Shown here piece by piece: positions 23,292 through 33,027 of a stretch of 57,215 nucleotides of DNA. The stretch's first letter is position 1; every line of letters starts with the position of its first letter. The notes below the pieces were generated by a model. That model was not told the origin of the DNA. It ran no database searches and saw only the letters and a program-made list of their open reading frames with translations. Both the position numbers and the translations under genes were made by a program. Source of the stretch: an uncultured Lachnospiraceae bacterium (GTDB lineage Bacteria; Bacillota; Clostridia; Lachnospirales; Lachnospiraceae); contig CALWSC010000039.1 of assembly GCA_944384105.1 (NCBI GenBank), forward strand, positions 1 to 57,215, read 5' to 3'.

Positions 23292-24893
23292 ATGAAGATT
23301 ACGTTTTTGGGAGCTACGCATGAAGTTACAGGGAGCTGCTTCTATTTGGAAGCAGCGGGGAAGAAGTTCCTGGTGGAATGTGGTATGGAGCAGGGACCGA
23401 ACTACTTTGAGAATAAGCCGATCCCGGTACCGGAGTCGGATTTGGATTTTGTGCTTCTGACGCACGCGCATATCGATCACTCCGGCAACCTGCCTCTGAT
23501 CTACGCGAAGGGCTTCCGCGGTTCCGTGTACGCGACGGAGGCAACAGTGGATCTGTGCAACATTATGCTGCGGGACAGTGCGCATATACAGATGTTTGAG
23601 GCGGAGTGGCGCAACAGAAAGGGAAGACGTTCCGGCAAGGATGAGTATGTTCCGCTTTACACAATGGCGGATGCCCTGGGTGTTATCCGTCAGCTTGTGC
23701 CATGTTCCTATAACAGGATTATCGAGATCGCCGAGGGGATTCAGGTGAGATTTATTGATGCGGGGCATCTGCTCGGTTCTGCGAGTATTGAGCTGTGGCT
23801 GAAGGAGGATGGTGTGGAGAAGAAGATCGTGTTCTCCGGAGACATCGGCAACATAAACCAGCCTCTCATCAAAGACCCGACCTACTTAAAGGAAGCAGAT
23901 TACGTCGTTATGGAGTCCACTTATGGAGACCGCAGCCATGGGGCGGTTCCGAATTACATCCATGAACTCGCCGGAGTCATTCAGGAAACGTTTGATAAAG
24001 GAGGCAATGTGGTTATCCCGTCCTTTGCAGTTGGCAGGACACAGGAAATGCTCTATTTTATCCGGCAGATTAAGGCTGAGAATCTCGTATACGGTCACGA
24101 CAACTTCCAGGTCTATGTGGACAGTCCGCTGGCAGTGGAGGCGACGACGATCTTCCAGAAGCATCATATCGACTGCTTTGACGAGGAGGCGACAAAGCTT
24201 GTGGAGAGCGGCATTAATCCGATTCAGTTTCCGGGCTTAAAGCTTTCGATTACGAGCGATGAGTCGAGGGCAATTAACTTTAATGAGACGCCGAAGGTTA
24301 TTATCTCAGCGAGCGGCATGTGTGATGCAGGACGTATTAAGCATCACCTGAAGCATAATCTATGGCGCAGGGAATGTACGATTCTGTTTGTGGGATATCA
24401 GGCAGTCGGAACTTTAGGAAGAGCACTTGTGGAGGGCGCAAAGGAAGTAAGACTCTTTGGTGAGGAGATAGCAGTAAACGCAAAGGTCCAGGTGCTTCCG
24501 GGAGTCAGCGGACATGCGGACAACAGCGGGCTTATGAAGTGGGCTTCTTCATTTGAGAAGAAACCGCAGAAAGTATTTGTGGTACACGGCGACGACGCAT
24601 CTGCGAAGACTTTTACCCAGAGGCTGAGGGATGAGCTCGGCTATGACGCAATGGCTCCTTACAGCGGTACAGAGTTCGACCTGAAGGCATGCGTCTGCAC
24701 GAGGGAGGAGGCTGGTATACCTCTGGAACGCGCTGCTGCGCCGAAGAGGAAGCCGTCCAGTGTATTCGAGCGCCTGCTCGCTGCAGGGCAGAGGCTTCTC
24801 ACTGTCATCCGTCACAATGAGGGCGGTGCGAATAAGGATCTTGCAAAGTTTGCGGATCAGATCAATAATCTCTGCGACAAGTGGGACAGATAA
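23292..24893 (+). CDS. MBL-fold beta-CASP RNA-processing hydrolase
   Basis: The 533-residue protein has the metallo-beta-lactamase zinc motif H-A-H-I-D-H (58-63), the further zinc ligands D-A-G-H (near 156-159) and S-G-D-I-G (near 182), and the beta-CASP/RMMBL region. The latter includes S-A-S-G-M-C-D-A-G-R (near 337) and P-G-V-S-G-H-A-D (near 400). The last 80 residues are an extra tail. Beta-CASP proteins of this type are RNA nucleases related to the CPSF73/YsiM-like group; the exact substrate is unknown. The ATG has AAGGGGGCAAGG upstream. It ends in a bidirectional terminator. Confidence 0.9.
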   Translation: MKITFLGATHEVTGSCFYLEAAGKKFLVECGMEQGPNYFENKPIPVPESDLDFVLLTHAHIDHSGNLPLIYAKGFRGSVYATEATVDLCNIMLRDSAHIQMFEAEWRNRKGRRSGKDEYVPLYTMADALGVIRQLVPCSYNRIIEIAEGIQVRFIDAGHLLGSASIELWLKEDGVEKKIVFSGDIGNINQPLIKDPTYLKEADYVVMESTYGDRSHGAVPNYIHELAGVIQETFDKGGNVVIPSFAVGRTQEMLYFIRQIKAENLVYGHDNFQVYVDSPLAVEATTIFQKHHIDCFDEEATKLVESGINPIQFPGLKLSITSDESRAINFNETPKVIISASGMCDAGRIKHHLKHNLWRRECTILFVGYQAVGTLGRALVEGAKEVRLFGEEIAVNAKVQVLPGVSGHADNSGLMKWASSFEKKPQKVFVVHGDDASAKTFTQRLRDELGYDAMAPYSGTEFDLKACVCTREEAGIPLERAAAPKRKPSSVFERLLAAGQRLLTVIRHNEGGANKDLAKFADQINNLCDKWDR

Positions 24894-24937
24894 TACAGTA
24901 AGAGGGGCTGCACAATGCAGCCCCTCTTACTGTATCA
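24893..24937. terminator. Bidirectional terminator with perfect 20-bp stem
   Basis: Bases 24893-24912 pair perfectly with 24916-24935, with a 3-nt loop. The hairpin contains the stop codons of both convergent genes. Confidence 0.75.
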
Positions 24938-25174
24938 GGCGAGCGCCTCTTTTAAAGCTTTTGCAAGCTGATCCGGACATGATGTGGACTTCATGCCGCA
25001 GCGTGTGCCCTCCAGCCTTGCGATAACATCCTTTGCGTCCATACCCTCAACAAGAGAACCGATACCCTTTAAGTTGCCGTTGCAGCCTCCGTCGAAATGT
25101 ACGTTGTGAACTTTTCCGTCTACCAGCTCAAAGTGAATTGCTTTTGAGCAGGTACCCTTTGTCTTGTATTCCAT
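24935..25174 (-). CDS. TIGR03905-type TSCPD domain protein
   Basis: This 79-residue protein has four cysteines (C9, C31, C59, C66) and the name-giving T-S-C-P-D motif at about 64-68. The same domain is found at the C-terminus of some ribonucleotide reductases and alone in Clostridia. A metal- or cluster-binding role is suspected from the cysteines but is not established. The start ATG 25174 has AAGGAGG about 9 nt upstream; the longer frame upstream is not supported. It is a single gene with its own promoter. Confidence 0.88.
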   Translation of the reverse strand: MEYKTKGTCSKAIHFELVDGKVHNVHFDGGCNGNLKGIGSLVEGMDAKDVIARLEGTRCGMKSTSCPDQLAKALKEALA

Positions 25175-25215
25175 TGAAATAACCTCCTTTGTCATGTGTC
25201 TGAGTGTCAAGGTAT

Positions 25216-25244
25216 ATTATAGCAGAACTTCCGGGGAATTTCCA
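25216..25244 (-). promoter_or_regulatory. Extended -10 promoter of the TSCPD gene
   Basis: On the minus strand TGC-TATAAT (TATAAT at 25216-25221) forms an extended -10. TGGAAA stands 17 bp upstream. Confidence 0.6.
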
Positions 25245-25334
25245 CAGAAGAAGAGGAGGCAATTTATTCCCCGCCTTAGAGTCGGGTGACTTTTGGCTGT
25301 ATAAGGTTAAAAGCGATTCCCCGAAAGTTTTTCG

Positions 25335-25363
25335 TTGTAATCGTTCTCCACTTGTAATATGAT
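25335..25363 (+). promoter_or_regulatory. Promoter of the MTA/SAH nucleosidase gene
   Basis: TTGTAA (25335-25340) and TATGAT (25358-25363) are separated by 17 bp, about 45 bp before the start codon. Confidence 0.55.
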
Positions 25364-25408
25364 GATAACAGCGAAAAATTACCAAATACAGTACAGGAGG
25401 AAATAGAT

Positions 25409-26107
25409 ATGCGTTTAGTTGGAATTATAGGGGCTATGGATCAGGAGGTAGCTCAGTTAAAGGAACAGATGAAGTCTGTATCCGTGAAGGAGAAGGCATC
25501 GATGGTGTTCTTTCAGGGAACTATAAACGGAAAACCTGCCGTTGTAGTGCAGTCGGGAATCGGCAAAGTGAACGCCGGTATCTGTACACAGATTCTGATT
25601 GATGATTATCATGTGGACTGCGTGATCAATACAGGAATCGCCGGATCTCTGAAAAATGAGATTAATATCGGGGATATTGTGATCTCTACCGATACACTGC
25701 AGCATGATGTGGATGCGACGAACTTCGGATATAAGTTGGGGTACATTCCTGGAATGGATACACACAGCTTCCCGGCAGACGAGACGCTCAGAACTATAGC
25801 TGAGAAAGCATGCCATGAGGCAAATCCGGAACTCGGAGTTTTTCAGGGACGCGTTGTCAGCGGCGATCAGTTTATTGCAGATGCAGACAGGAAGAAGACC
25901 CTCATTGAAGAATTCCAGGGATACTGCACAGAGATGGAGGGTGCGGCAATCGCACAGGCGGCATATCTGAATAAGGTTCCGTATGTGGTTATCCGCGCAA
26001 TATCCGATAAGGCGGATAACAGCGCGTCCGTCGACTATCCGACATTTGAGAGGCAGGCAATCAGCCACAGCGTAAAGCTTGTGTCCAAAATGATGGAGAT
26101 GCTTTGA
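25409..26107 (+). CDS. mtnN: 5'-methylthioadenosine/S-adenosylhomocysteine nucleosidase
   Basis: This 232-residue cytoplasmic enzyme cleaves adenine from methylthioadenosine and S-adenosylhomocysteine, feeding methionine salvage and the LuxS branch. Seen are the N-terminal G-A-M-x-x-E motif (E13), the phosphorylase-family motif N-T-G-I-A-G-S near 75, E-M-E-G-A-A near 173 and the catalytic D in A-I-S-D-K-A-D near 197. Length is normal. ATG 25409 follows ACAGGAGGAAA. Confidence 0.95.
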   Translation: MRLVGIIGAMDQEVAQLKEQMKSVSVKEKASMVFFQGTINGKPAVVVQSGIGKVNAGICTQILIDDYHVDCVINTGIAGSLKNEINIGDIVISTDTLQHDVDATNFGYKLGYIPGMDTHSFPADETLRTIAEKACHEANPELGVFQGRVVSGDQFIADADRKKTLIEEFQGYCTEMEGAAIAQAAYLNKVPYVVIRAISDKADNSASVDYPTFERQAISHSVKLVSKMMEML

Positions 26108-26164
26108 GAAAATAAGGCGGAAATCCCCCGAATCTGTCGAACGATTTTTCTTCTATTCCAAATC

Positions 26165-26179
26165 ATACCGCGGTATAAT
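26165..26179 (+). promoter_or_regulatory. Perfect palindrome overlapping a -10 box
   Basis: ATACCGCGGTAT (26165-26176) is a perfect 12-bp palindrome. It overlaps TATAAT (26174-26179) about 50 bp upstream of the next start. It could be an operator for a repressor. The -35 (TTCTAT, 26151-26156) is weak. Confidence 0.4.
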
Positions 26180-26228
26180 GTCCATACGACATGTCTAAAC
26201 AAAAAAATTTCTAAGGGGGAACACGAAA

Positions 26229-26963
26229 TTGCTGCGTGAATGTATGGAAAACAATTTATTTTTCTACGGTATGATAGCTGCCGGCCTGCTGGGAATCTGG
26301 AGTCTGTTCTGGGCAAACCGGTTTTACGAACGTGCGATAAAGGAATTGAGACATCTTCCGCAGGCAAAGGATAAGTGGGCACAGGGAATTATGGATGATT
26401 ATAATCAGAGAACAGCGCGCGGACAGGCTGTGGTCAACACGGAAGCATTTCTGCGTGCCAAGCTTCCGGAGGGAAGAACGGCCGGCGTGGCACTGCATCG
26501 GATGAAGCGTGCCTCTGGCTATATGGCGTATCTGTGCGTGCTGCTGATCGGCGCTTCCGCGTATGCAGGCTACACGCTTTCGTATCCGTTGGAGCGAGTG
26601 TATGCACATATTTTTCTGGGAGCCGGCATCATTGCCGCGCTGCTTCTCTTAAAGCAGTCCCTGGGGTTTGGAAATAAAGAGGACATGGTTCTGGACGGAT
26701 GGATTGATTATCTGGAGAACCGCGCAGCCCCGCCGGCAGCGGAGACGGCGGCAGCTCCGGGAAAGGAAGCCGCCGCCCCGAAGATAGCCGCATCAAATTC
26801 GGAACAGGAGAAGAAGCAGGAGGAGCTGATCTCCCAGGTCGAGGCGGGGATCCGGCAGACCGCTGCCGCAGACAGCCGTTTCTCCAGGCTGCTTTCCCCG
26901 GAGGAGGAAAATATCATGCGCGAGGTAATCCGCGAATATATGACGTCCCCGGGAGTGTCCTGA
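26229..26963 (+). CDS. Membrane protein of unknown function
   Basis: The 244-residue protein has membrane segments at about 9-28, 97-115 and 122-141, an Ala/Pro/Glu-rich linker (about 165-195) and a charged C-terminal helix (about 200-240, with L-S-P-E-E-E-N-I-M). No family is recognised. The start is a TTG at 26229 with AAGGGGG about 9 nt upstream; an ATG six codons on has no such site. It lies between mtnN and pgi with its own promoter region. There is nothing to tie it to either neighbour. Confidence 0.7.
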   Translation: MLRECMENNLFFYGMIAAGLLGIWSLFWANRFYERAIKELRHLPQAKDKWAQGIMDDYNQRTARGQAVVNTEAFLRAKLPEGRTAGVALHRMKRASGYMAYLCVLLIGASAYAGYTLSYPLERVYAHIFLGAGIIAALLLLKQSLGFGNKEDMVLDGWIDYLENRAAPPAAETAAAPGKEAAAPKIAASNSEQEKKQEELISQVEAGIRQTAAADSRFSRLLSPEEENIMREVIREYMTSPGVS

Positions 26964-26982
26964 GTAATTCTGTTATAAAAAC

Positions 26983-27011
26983 TTGATATTGGAATAGTGA
27001 TTTGTTATACT
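26983..27011 (+). promoter_or_regulatory. Sigma-A promoter of pgi
   Basis: TTGATA (26983-26988) and TATACT (27006-27011) are separated by 17 bp, leaving a leader of about 105 nt before pgi. Confidence 0.7.
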
Positions 27012-27123
27012 GTCTGTAACGACTGGGCGTGGTTTCTGGCAGTAGCAGACAGTTACCATACTGTTGCCGGGCAGAATCACAAGATTCTGTGGAAAATAGA
27101 TTTTTTGCAAAGGAGTAAAGAAT

Positions 27124-28470
27124 ATGGGAAAGGTTACACTGGATTATTCAAAAGCTGCAAAGTTTATCAGAGAGGATGAGATAAAAGCATTCGCTCCGAT
27201 TGTAGACGCCGCAAAGGAGGTTCTGTTAAGCAGAAGCGGACAGGGAAATGATTTCCTCGGCTGGATTGACCTTCCGGTAGATTATGACAAGGAAGAGTTT
27301 GACCGCATTAAGAAAGCCGCAGCAAAGATTCAGAGCGACTCCGAAGTTCTGATCGTAATCGGTATCGGAGGCTCTTATCTGGGAGCCAGAGCTGCGATCG
27401 AATTTTTAAGACACGGCTTCTACAACAATATCACAAAGGAGCAGAGAAAGACTCCGGAGATCTATTTTGCAGGAAACAGCATCAGCAGCTCTTATTTAAA
27501 GGGACTGATTGATGTTGTCGGCGACAGAGATTTTTCCGTCAATATTATCTCCAAATCCGGTACTACCACAGAGCCTGCGATCGCATTCCGTATCTTCAAG
27601 GAGATGCTGGAGAAGAAATATGGCAAGGAAGAGGCTGCGAAGAGAATCTACGCTACCACAGACAAGGCAAGAGGAGCCCTTAAGAACCTTGCTACCGAGG
27701 AGGGCTATGAGACCTTCGTGGTTCCGGATGACGTAGGAGGACGCTTCTCCGTTCTCACAGCCGTTGGTCTGCTTCCGATTGCAGTAAGCGGAGCTGATAT
27801 TGACAAGCTGATGGAGGGCGCAGCTTCCGGAAGAGAGCTTGCTCTGAATCAGCCGTTTGAGAGCAACGATGCGCTGCAGTACGCTGCGGTCCGCAATATT
27901 CTGCACCGCAAGGGCAAAGCAGTGGAGATCCTGGCAAATTATGAGCCGAGCCTGCATTACGTTTCTGAGTGGTGGAAGCAGTTATACGGCGAGAGCGAGG
28001 GCAAGGATCAGAAGGGTATCCTTCCGGCCTCTGTAGATCTGACGACGGATCTGCACTCTATGGGACAGTTTATTCAGGACGGTTCCAGAATTATGTTTGA
28101 GACTGTCATGAATGTTGAGAAGTCCAGAGAGGAGATCGTGATCAATGAGGAGCCGGTAGATCTGGACGGACTGAATTATCTGGCAGGCAAGACCGTAGAT
28201 TTCGTAAATAAGAGCGCAATGAACGGAACTGTTCTGGCGCATACAGACGGCAACGTGCCGAACCTGATGGTGAAGATTCCGGAGCAGGACGAGTTCTCTC
28301 TGGGTCAGTTATTCTACTTCTTTGAGTTCGCATGCGGTGTCAGCGGCTACATTCTGGGGGTAAATCCGTTCAATCAGCCGGGTGTTGAGAGCTATAAGAA
28401 GAATATGTTCGCGCTTCTCGGAAAGCCGGGTTATGAGGCGGAGAGAGAAGAGCTGTTAAAGAGACTGTAA
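27124..28470 (+). CDS. pgi: Glucose-6-phosphate isomerase
   Basis: This 448-residue cytoplasmic glycolytic enzyme interconverts glucose 6-phosphate and fructose 6-phosphate. It has the phosphate-binding I-G-I-G-G-S motif near 79, S-K-S-G-T-T-T-E near 141 and the catalytic E in [11 protein letters not shown] near 285. Length is typical of the short bacterial form. ATG 27124 follows AAAGGAG. Codon use is strongly biased, as expected for a highly expressed gene. The next gene follows after 35 nt. Confidence 0.97.
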   Translation: MGKVTLDYSKAAKFIREDEIKAFAPIVDAAKEVLLSRSGQGNDFLGWIDLPVDYDKEEFDRIKKAAAKIQSDSEVLIVIGIGGSYLGARAAIEFLRHGFYNNITKEQRKTPEIYFAGNSISSSYLKGLIDVVGDRDFSVNIISKSGTTTEPAIAFRIFKEMLEKKYGKEEAAKRIYATTDKARGALKNLATEEGYETFVVPDDVGGRFSVLTAVGLLPIAVSGADIDKLMEGAASGRELALNQPFESNDALQYAAVRNILHRKGKAVEILANYEPSLHYVSEWWKQLYGESEGKDQKGILPASVDLTTDLHSMGQFIQDGSRIMFETVMNVEKSREEIVINEEPVDLDGLNYLAGKTVDFVNKSAMNGTVLAHTDGNVPNLMVKIPEQDEFSLGQLFYFFEFACGVSGYILGVNPFNQPGVESYKKNMFALLGKPGYEAEREELLKRL

Positions 28471-28505
28471 GAAAAAACGGCGGCATGAAGGGAGCAAAGG
28501 CAGAG

Positions 28506-29462
28506 ATGAATATTGTAGTTCTGGAAGCACGGTCGCTCGGTGATGACGTATCGTTTCAGGCATTTGACCGTTATGGGACGGTTACGGTCTACCGGGAGAC
28601 CACAAAAGAGGAAATGCCGGAGCGAGTCCGGGATGCCGACGTTATTGTCGCAAATAAGGTGCCTTTCTGCGAAGATACGCTGCGGGATGCGAAGAATTTG
28701 AAGATGGTCTGCTTGACGGCAACCGGGATTAATAACATCGACGGAGCGTATCTGAAGTCGCGCAAAATAGCTGCCTATCACGTGGCGGGCTATTCCACGG
28801 ATGCCGTGGCACAGCACACGTTTGCGATTCTGTTCTATGTGCTCGAGAAGCTCAGCTATTATGACAGATTTGTCAAATCCGGAGAGTACAGCCGCGGTAC
28901 GATGTTTTCACACTTTGGAAAGCCGTTCTTTGAGCTGTCGGGGAAAACATGGGGAATTCTCGGGCTCGGAGCCATCGGAAGGAAAGTGGCGCAGATCGCG
29001 GAAGCCTTCGGCTGCAGAATAATCTGCTGTTCAGCTTCCGGCAGGACGTATGACACGAAGTATGAGCAGGTGGAGTTTGAGGAGCTGCTGCGCAGATCCG
29101 ACATCCTCTCCGCCCACGCGCCGCTGAACGAATATACGCAGGGAATCTTTGACGGGAAGGCGTTTTCCATGATGAAGCCGGACGCGCTGTTTGTGAATGT
29201 CGCGCGCGGCGGTCTGGTGGATGAGGATGCCCTGTACACAGCACTGACAGAGGGGCAGATTGCAGGAGCGGCACTCGACGTAATGTGTATGGAGCCTCTT
29301 CCGTCGGACAGTCCGCTCCTTAAGATTCAGGACAGCGAGCGCCTCATTATCACTCCGCATATCGGCTGGGCGCCTGTGGAGACAAGGCGCAGATGTCTGG
29401 AGATCGCGGTGGAGAATGTCGGCCGGTTCCTGCGTGGCGATGACAGAAACAGGGTATATTGA
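28506..29462 (+). CDS. D-isomer-specific 2-hydroxyacid dehydrogenase
   Basis: This 318-residue NAD(P)-dependent enzyme resembles hydroxypyruvate reductase/glycerate dehydrogenase. The nucleotide-binding G-L-G-A-I-G motif lies near 150. The catalytic Arg is in N-V-A-R-G-G near 236, followed by the conserved E and the H in P-H-I-G-W-A near 286. The exact substrate (hydroxypyruvate, glyoxylate or another 2-oxoacid) cannot be told. ATG 28506 is chosen because AAGGGAGCAAAGG precedes it; an upstream ATG seven codons earlier is less well placed. It is probably co-transcribed with pgi and ends at an intrinsic terminator. Confidence 0.9.
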   Translation: MNIVVLEARSLGDDVSFQAFDRYGTVTVYRETTKEEMPERVRDADVIVANKVPFCEDTLRDAKNLKMVCLTATGINNIDGAYLKSRKIAAYHVAGYSTDAVAQHTFAILFYVLEKLSYYDRFVKSGEYSRGTMFSHFGKPFFELSGKTWGILGLGAIGRKVAQIAEAFGCRIICCSASGRTYDTKYEQVEFEELLRRSDILSAHAPLNEYTQGIFDGKAFSMMKPDALFVNVARGGLVDEDALYTALTEGQIAGAALDVMCMEPLPSDSPLLKIQDSERLIITPHIGWAPVETRRRCLEIAVENVGRFLRGDDRNRVY

Positions 29463-29477
29463 AGGAATAAATTTTAT

Positions 29478-29519
29478 AAAAAACGGCGCGGAAGCTGGAA
29501 AAATCCGCGCTGTTTTTTT
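29478..29519 (+). terminator. Intrinsic terminator of the pgi unit
   Basis: ACGGCGCGGA (29483-29492) pairs with TCCGCGCTGT (29504-29513, one G-U), followed by a T run. Confidence 0.8.
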
Positions 29520-29557
29520 ACTGCAGCAAGAAGCTTTCAAATTCAGATAAAAATAGG

Positions 29558-29586
29558 TTGACAAACGGCAAAACAAAGTTTATGAT
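29558..29586 (+). promoter_or_regulatory. Sigma-A promoter of the trp operon
   Basis: A perfect TTGACA (29558-29563) and TATGAT (29581-29586) are separated by 17 bp, just before the T-box leader. Confidence 0.85.
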
Positions 29587-29609
29587 ACTACTAAATTAAA
29601 AAACTAACA

Positions 29610-29905
29610 CATCAAACCGTTGAAGTGGAGATAAAAACAATTCGTGCACTTACAGAGAGTCCGGGAAGGTGAGAGCCGGACAGAACGCAGACTGTTAAAT
29701 GGACCACGGAGGGCGCGGTCAAAGGGAGTACGTCCTGAGTATTCCGCGACGTCAGGCATGCGTCAGTTGCCAGGGATATGATAGTATTCCGGAAAGTGTG
29801 TGGAATATCCACAAATCAAGGTGGCACCGCGGGTGAAGTATAGGAAAATACAGGCTCGTCCTTGACAGACTATGAATATGCTGTCAGGGGCGGGCTTTTT
29901 GTTTG
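29610..29905 (+). promoter_or_regulatory. Tryptophan T-box leader with terminator
   Basis: The T-box core AAGGTGGCACCGCGG lies at 29818-29832. A competing terminator pairs 29854-29868 with 29881-29895 (15 bp, three G-U) and is followed by a T-run. In stem I a TGG triplet at 29700-29702, followed by a purine, fits a Trp specifier. The T-box UGGC pairs with G-C-C-A, matching a tRNA with discriminator G73, as bacterial tRNA-Trp has. Uncharged tRNA-Trp should stabilise the antiterminator and allow trpE transcription. Confidence 0.95.
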
Positions 29906-29953
29906 GGCACATATATCCTGACAGCGCTGAAAATTCTGAGAGGAGGAATTCAT

Positions 29954-31435
29954 ATGTTACCATCATCGGAAACTGTCGGCCAGCTGCTCAGGGAGAACCG
30001 TTACGGCGTAATACCGTTCTATGAGGAAATCCTTGCAGATATGAGCTCTCCGCTGGTCATACTCAGGAAGCTTAAAAGCAGCAGCAGTCACTGCTTCCTT
30101 CTGGAAAGCGCAGAGGATGCAGGACGCTGGGGCAGATATTCCTTTCTGGGTTATGACCCTGTTATGGAGATAACATGCATGGAAAAAAGAACCGTGCTCA
30201 CAAAATGCGGGAAGAGGACAGAGTATCTCACAGATCATCCTGAAGAGAAAATTCGCGAGATTCTGGCCCGGTACCGCAGCCCGAGAATCACCGGACTGCC
30301 GACGCTGACCGGAGGATTTGTAGGATTTTTTGCCTATGACTATATCCGCTACAGTGAGCCCGGCCTGAAACTGGACCGTACAGACACAGAGGAATTTAAG
30401 GACCTTGATTTGATGTTCTTTGATAAGATTATCGCGTTTGACCATGCCAGGCACACCGTAACGCTTATTTACAATCAGGTGATTACAGCAGGGCAGGACG
30501 CGGAGGCATTCCGCGAAAATGCGGAACAAAAATTGCAGGAGATGAAACGGATTCTTCAGAAACCCGCCGGAGAAATTCCCGGAGGACGGCTTACATCCCA
30601 GATTACGCCATTGTTTGACCGGGAGAGATACTGCAGTATGGTGGAGCGCGCCAGACGGTATATCCATGAGGGGGATATCTTTCAAGTGGTACTTTCCAAT
30701 CGGTTGGAGGCAGGCTTTGAAGGCAGCCTGTTTAACATGTACCGGATTCTGCGGAAGAGCAATCCATCCCCGTATATGTTTTATTTTTCCAGCGACGAAA
30801 TCGAGGTGGCGGGTGCTTCGCCGGAGACGCTCGTAAAGCTTGAGGACGGGGAACTGCATACCTTTCCGCTGGCGGGAACAAGACCAAGAGGAAAGGACAG
30901 CGAGGAGGACGCACGGCTTGAAAAAGAGCTTCTGGCAGATGAAAAGGAACTGTCCGAACACAATATGCTGGTGGATCTGGGACGCAATGATCTTGGAAAG
31001 ATCAGCACTTTTGGAAGTGTCACAGTGGAAAAGTATATGAATGTGGAAAAGTTTTCACATGTTATGCATATCGGCTCGGCTGTGCGATCTTTGATTTCTC
31101 CGGATAAGGATGCGCTGGACGCTGTTGCTGCTGTCCTGCCAGCCGGAACACTGTCGGGAGCGCCTAAGATTCGCGCATGCGAAATCATCCAGGAATTGGA
31201 GCAGAACCGCAGGGGGATCTATGGAGGCGCGATCGGATATCTCGATCTGACAGGGAATATGGACACCTGCATTGCCATCCGTATCGCGTATAAGCGGAAG
31301 GGCAGGGTATATATCCGCTCAGGAGCGGGAATTGTCGCGGACAGCGTGCCGGAAAAAGAGTATCAAGAGTGTATCAGCAAGGCGGAGGCCGTATGCAGTG
31401 CTCTGAGAGCAGGACAGGAGGTGGAAAGCCTGTGA
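29954..31435 (+). CDS. trpE: Anthranilate synthase component I
   Basis: TrpE converts chorismate and ammonia (from TrpG) to anthranilate, the first step to tryptophan. The 493-residue protein has an N-terminal regulatory region and the chorismate-binding domain. The latter includes P-S-P-Y-M-F-Y near 273, H-M-L-V-D-L-G-R-N-D near 337 and G-A-P-K-I-R-A near 400. ATG 29954 has AGGAGG 8 nt upstream. It is the first gene after the T-box. Feedback control by tryptophan through an L-L-E-S-A element (near residue 50) is expected. Its stop overlaps the trpG start. Confidence 0.97.
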   Translation: MLPSSETVGQLLRENRYGVIPFYEEILADMSSPLVILRKLKSSSSHCFLLESAEDAGRWGRYSFLGYDPVMEITCMEKRTVLTKCGKRTEYLTDHPEEKIREILARYRSPRITGLPTLTGGFVGFFAYDYIRYSEPGLKLDRTDTEEFKDLDLMFFDKIIAFDHARHTVTLIYNQVITAGQDAEAFRENAEQKLQEMKRILQKPAGEIPGGRLTSQITPLFDRERYCSMVERARRYIHEGDIFQVVLSNRLEAGFEGSLFNMYRILRKSNPSPYMFYFSSDEIEVAGASPETLVKLEDGELHTFPLAGTRPRGKDSEEDARLEKELLADEKELSEHNMLVDLGRNDLGKISTFGSVTVEKYMNVEKFSHVMHIGSAVRSLISPDKDALDAVAAVLPAGTLSGAPKIRACEIIQELEQNRRGIYGGAIGYLDLTGNMDTCIAIRIAYKRKGRVYIRSGAGIVADSVPEKEYQECISKAEAVCSALRAGQEVESL

Positions 31436-32010
31436 TTGTGTTGATTGATAATTATGACAGTTTCTCCTATAACCTTTATCAGGCAGTAGGAAAACTCAGA
31501 GAAGATATTAAAGTGATCAGAAACGACAGGATTACGGTAAACGAACTGTTAGCTCTTAAACCGGATGCGGTCATTCTGTCTCCCGGTCCCGGCAGACCGG
31601 AGGAGGCTGGTATTTGCGAGGCGGCGGTAAAACCCCTGGGAGAAGCAGGTATTCCGCTTCTGGGCGTCTGCCTGGGGCATCAGGCAATCTGCAAAGCGTT
31701 TGGCGCCCGTATATCCCATGCATCGCGGCTGATGCATGGCAGGCAGTCAGTGATTAAAAGAAAGGCAGAAAGTCCGATCTTCCGAGGACTTCCGGAAGTT
31801 GTAAAGGCTGCAAGATACCATTCGCTGGCGTGTGTGAAAGGAACACTTCCCGAAGAGCTGATGATTACAGCTGAGACGGAAGATGGGGAGATTATGGCAG
31901 TGCAGCACAGAAAATATCCCATTTACGGGCTGCAGTTTCACCCGGAATCCATACTGACACCGGACGGACACAAGATGATAGAAAATTTTTTGCGGGAGGA
32001 GCCAAGATGA
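31432..32010 (+). CDS. trpG: Anthranilate synthase component II (glutamine amidotransferase)
   Basis: This 192-residue class I glutamine amidotransferase supplies ammonia to TrpE. It has D-N-Y-D-S-F (7-12), P-G-P-G (51-54), the nucleophile C80 in G-V-C-L-G-H and H-P-E near the C-terminus. It starts at GTG 31432 inside the trpE stop (GTGA), so the subunits are translationally coupled. It is not fused to trpD. Confidence 0.96.
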   Translation: MIVLIDNYDSFSYNLYQAVGKLREDIKVIRNDRITVNELLALKPDAVILSPGPGRPEEAGICEAAVKPLGEAGIPLLGVCLGHQAICKAFGARISHASRLMHGRQSVIKRKAESPIFRGLPEVVKAARYHSLACVKGTLPEELMITAETEDGEIMAVQHRKYPIYGLQFHPESILTPDGHKMIENFLREEPR

Positions 32011-33017
32011 TTAAAGAAGCAATTTTGAAACTGGCGAAAACGGAAGATATTGGATATGAAATGGCAGAAAAAGTTATGGATGAGATTATGAGCGGCAAAG
32101 CGTCTCCGGTACAGATGAGTGCGTTTCTGACAGCTCTTGCGATGAAGGGAGAGACCATTGAAGAGATTACGGCATGTGCTTCCGGAATGCGGCGCCATTG
32201 TATCCGGCTGCTTAATGAGAAGGATGCCCTGGAAATTGTGGGAACAGGAGGAGATCATGCGAACAGCTTTAATATTTCCACAGTTTCCGCTCTCGTGGTC
32301 TCGGCAGCGGGAATCCCCGTGGCAAAGCATGGAAACAGGGCTGCTTCGAGCAAATGCGGAGCGGCGGACGTGCTGGAGGCACTGGGCGTCAATATATCGG
32401 TTCCGCCTGAGAAGAGTAAAGAGCTTTTGGACAAAATCAACATCTGCTTCCTTTTTGCGCAGAATTATCACATTGCCATGAAATACGTGGCACCGGTCAG
32501 AAAGGAACTGAGTATCCGTACAGTATTTAACATTTTGGGACCTCTCTCCAACCCTGCCGGAGCCAATATGGAACTCATGGGTGTCTATGAGGAGGCGCTG
32601 GTAAAACCTCTGGCGAGGGTACTTGCCAATCTTGGCGTCAAAAAAGCGATGGTAGTCTACGGGCAGGATGGATTGGACGAGATTTCCATGAGTTCTCCCA
32701 CGACTGTTTGTGAGGTACGAAACGGAGTTTTTACTGATTATGTGCTGACTCCCGAGCAGTTCGGAATGAAACGGTGCCGGAAGGAAGATCTGGTGGGAGG
32801 AACTCCACACGAGAACGCACAGATTGCCTTGGACATTCTGAGAGGTCAGGAAGGACCAAAGACCGATGCGGTAATTTTAAATTCCGCCGCCGCTGTTTAT
32901 CTGACGAGAGAGGGCATAACGATGGAGCAGGCTGTGGAAGAGGTTCGCGAAATTTTAAAGAGCAAAAAAGCACTGGAACAGCTCCGGCTGTTTGCAGAGC
33001 TTTCCAATGAAGAGTAG
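32007..33017 (+). CDS. trpD: Anthranilate phosphoribosyltransferase
   Basis: TrpD joins anthranilate to PRPP to give phosphoribosylanthranilate. The 336-residue protein has the PRPP/Mg motif G-T-G-G-D near 78 and N-I-S-T near 90. The K-H-G-N-R-A and metal-binding D-E (G-L-D-E near 221) motifs are also present. Its ATG overlaps the trpG stop by 4 nt. Length is normal. Confidence 0.97.
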   Translation: MIKEAILKLAKTEDIGYEMAEKVMDEIMSGKASPVQMSAFLTALAMKGETIEEITACASGMRRHCIRLLNEKDALEIVGTGGDHANSFNISTVSALVVSAAGIPVAKHGNRAASSKCGAADVLEALGVNISVPPEKSKELLDKINICFLFAQNYHIAMKYVAPVRKELSIRTVFNILGPLSNPAGANMELMGVYEEALVKPLARVLANLGVKKAMVVYGQDGLDEISMSSPTTVCEVRNGVFTDYVLTPEQFGMKRCRKEDLVGGTPHENAQIALDILRGQEGPKTDAVILNSAAAVYLTREGITMEQAVEEVREILKSKKALEQLRLFAELSNEE

Positions 33018-33027
33018 GAGGCATGTC

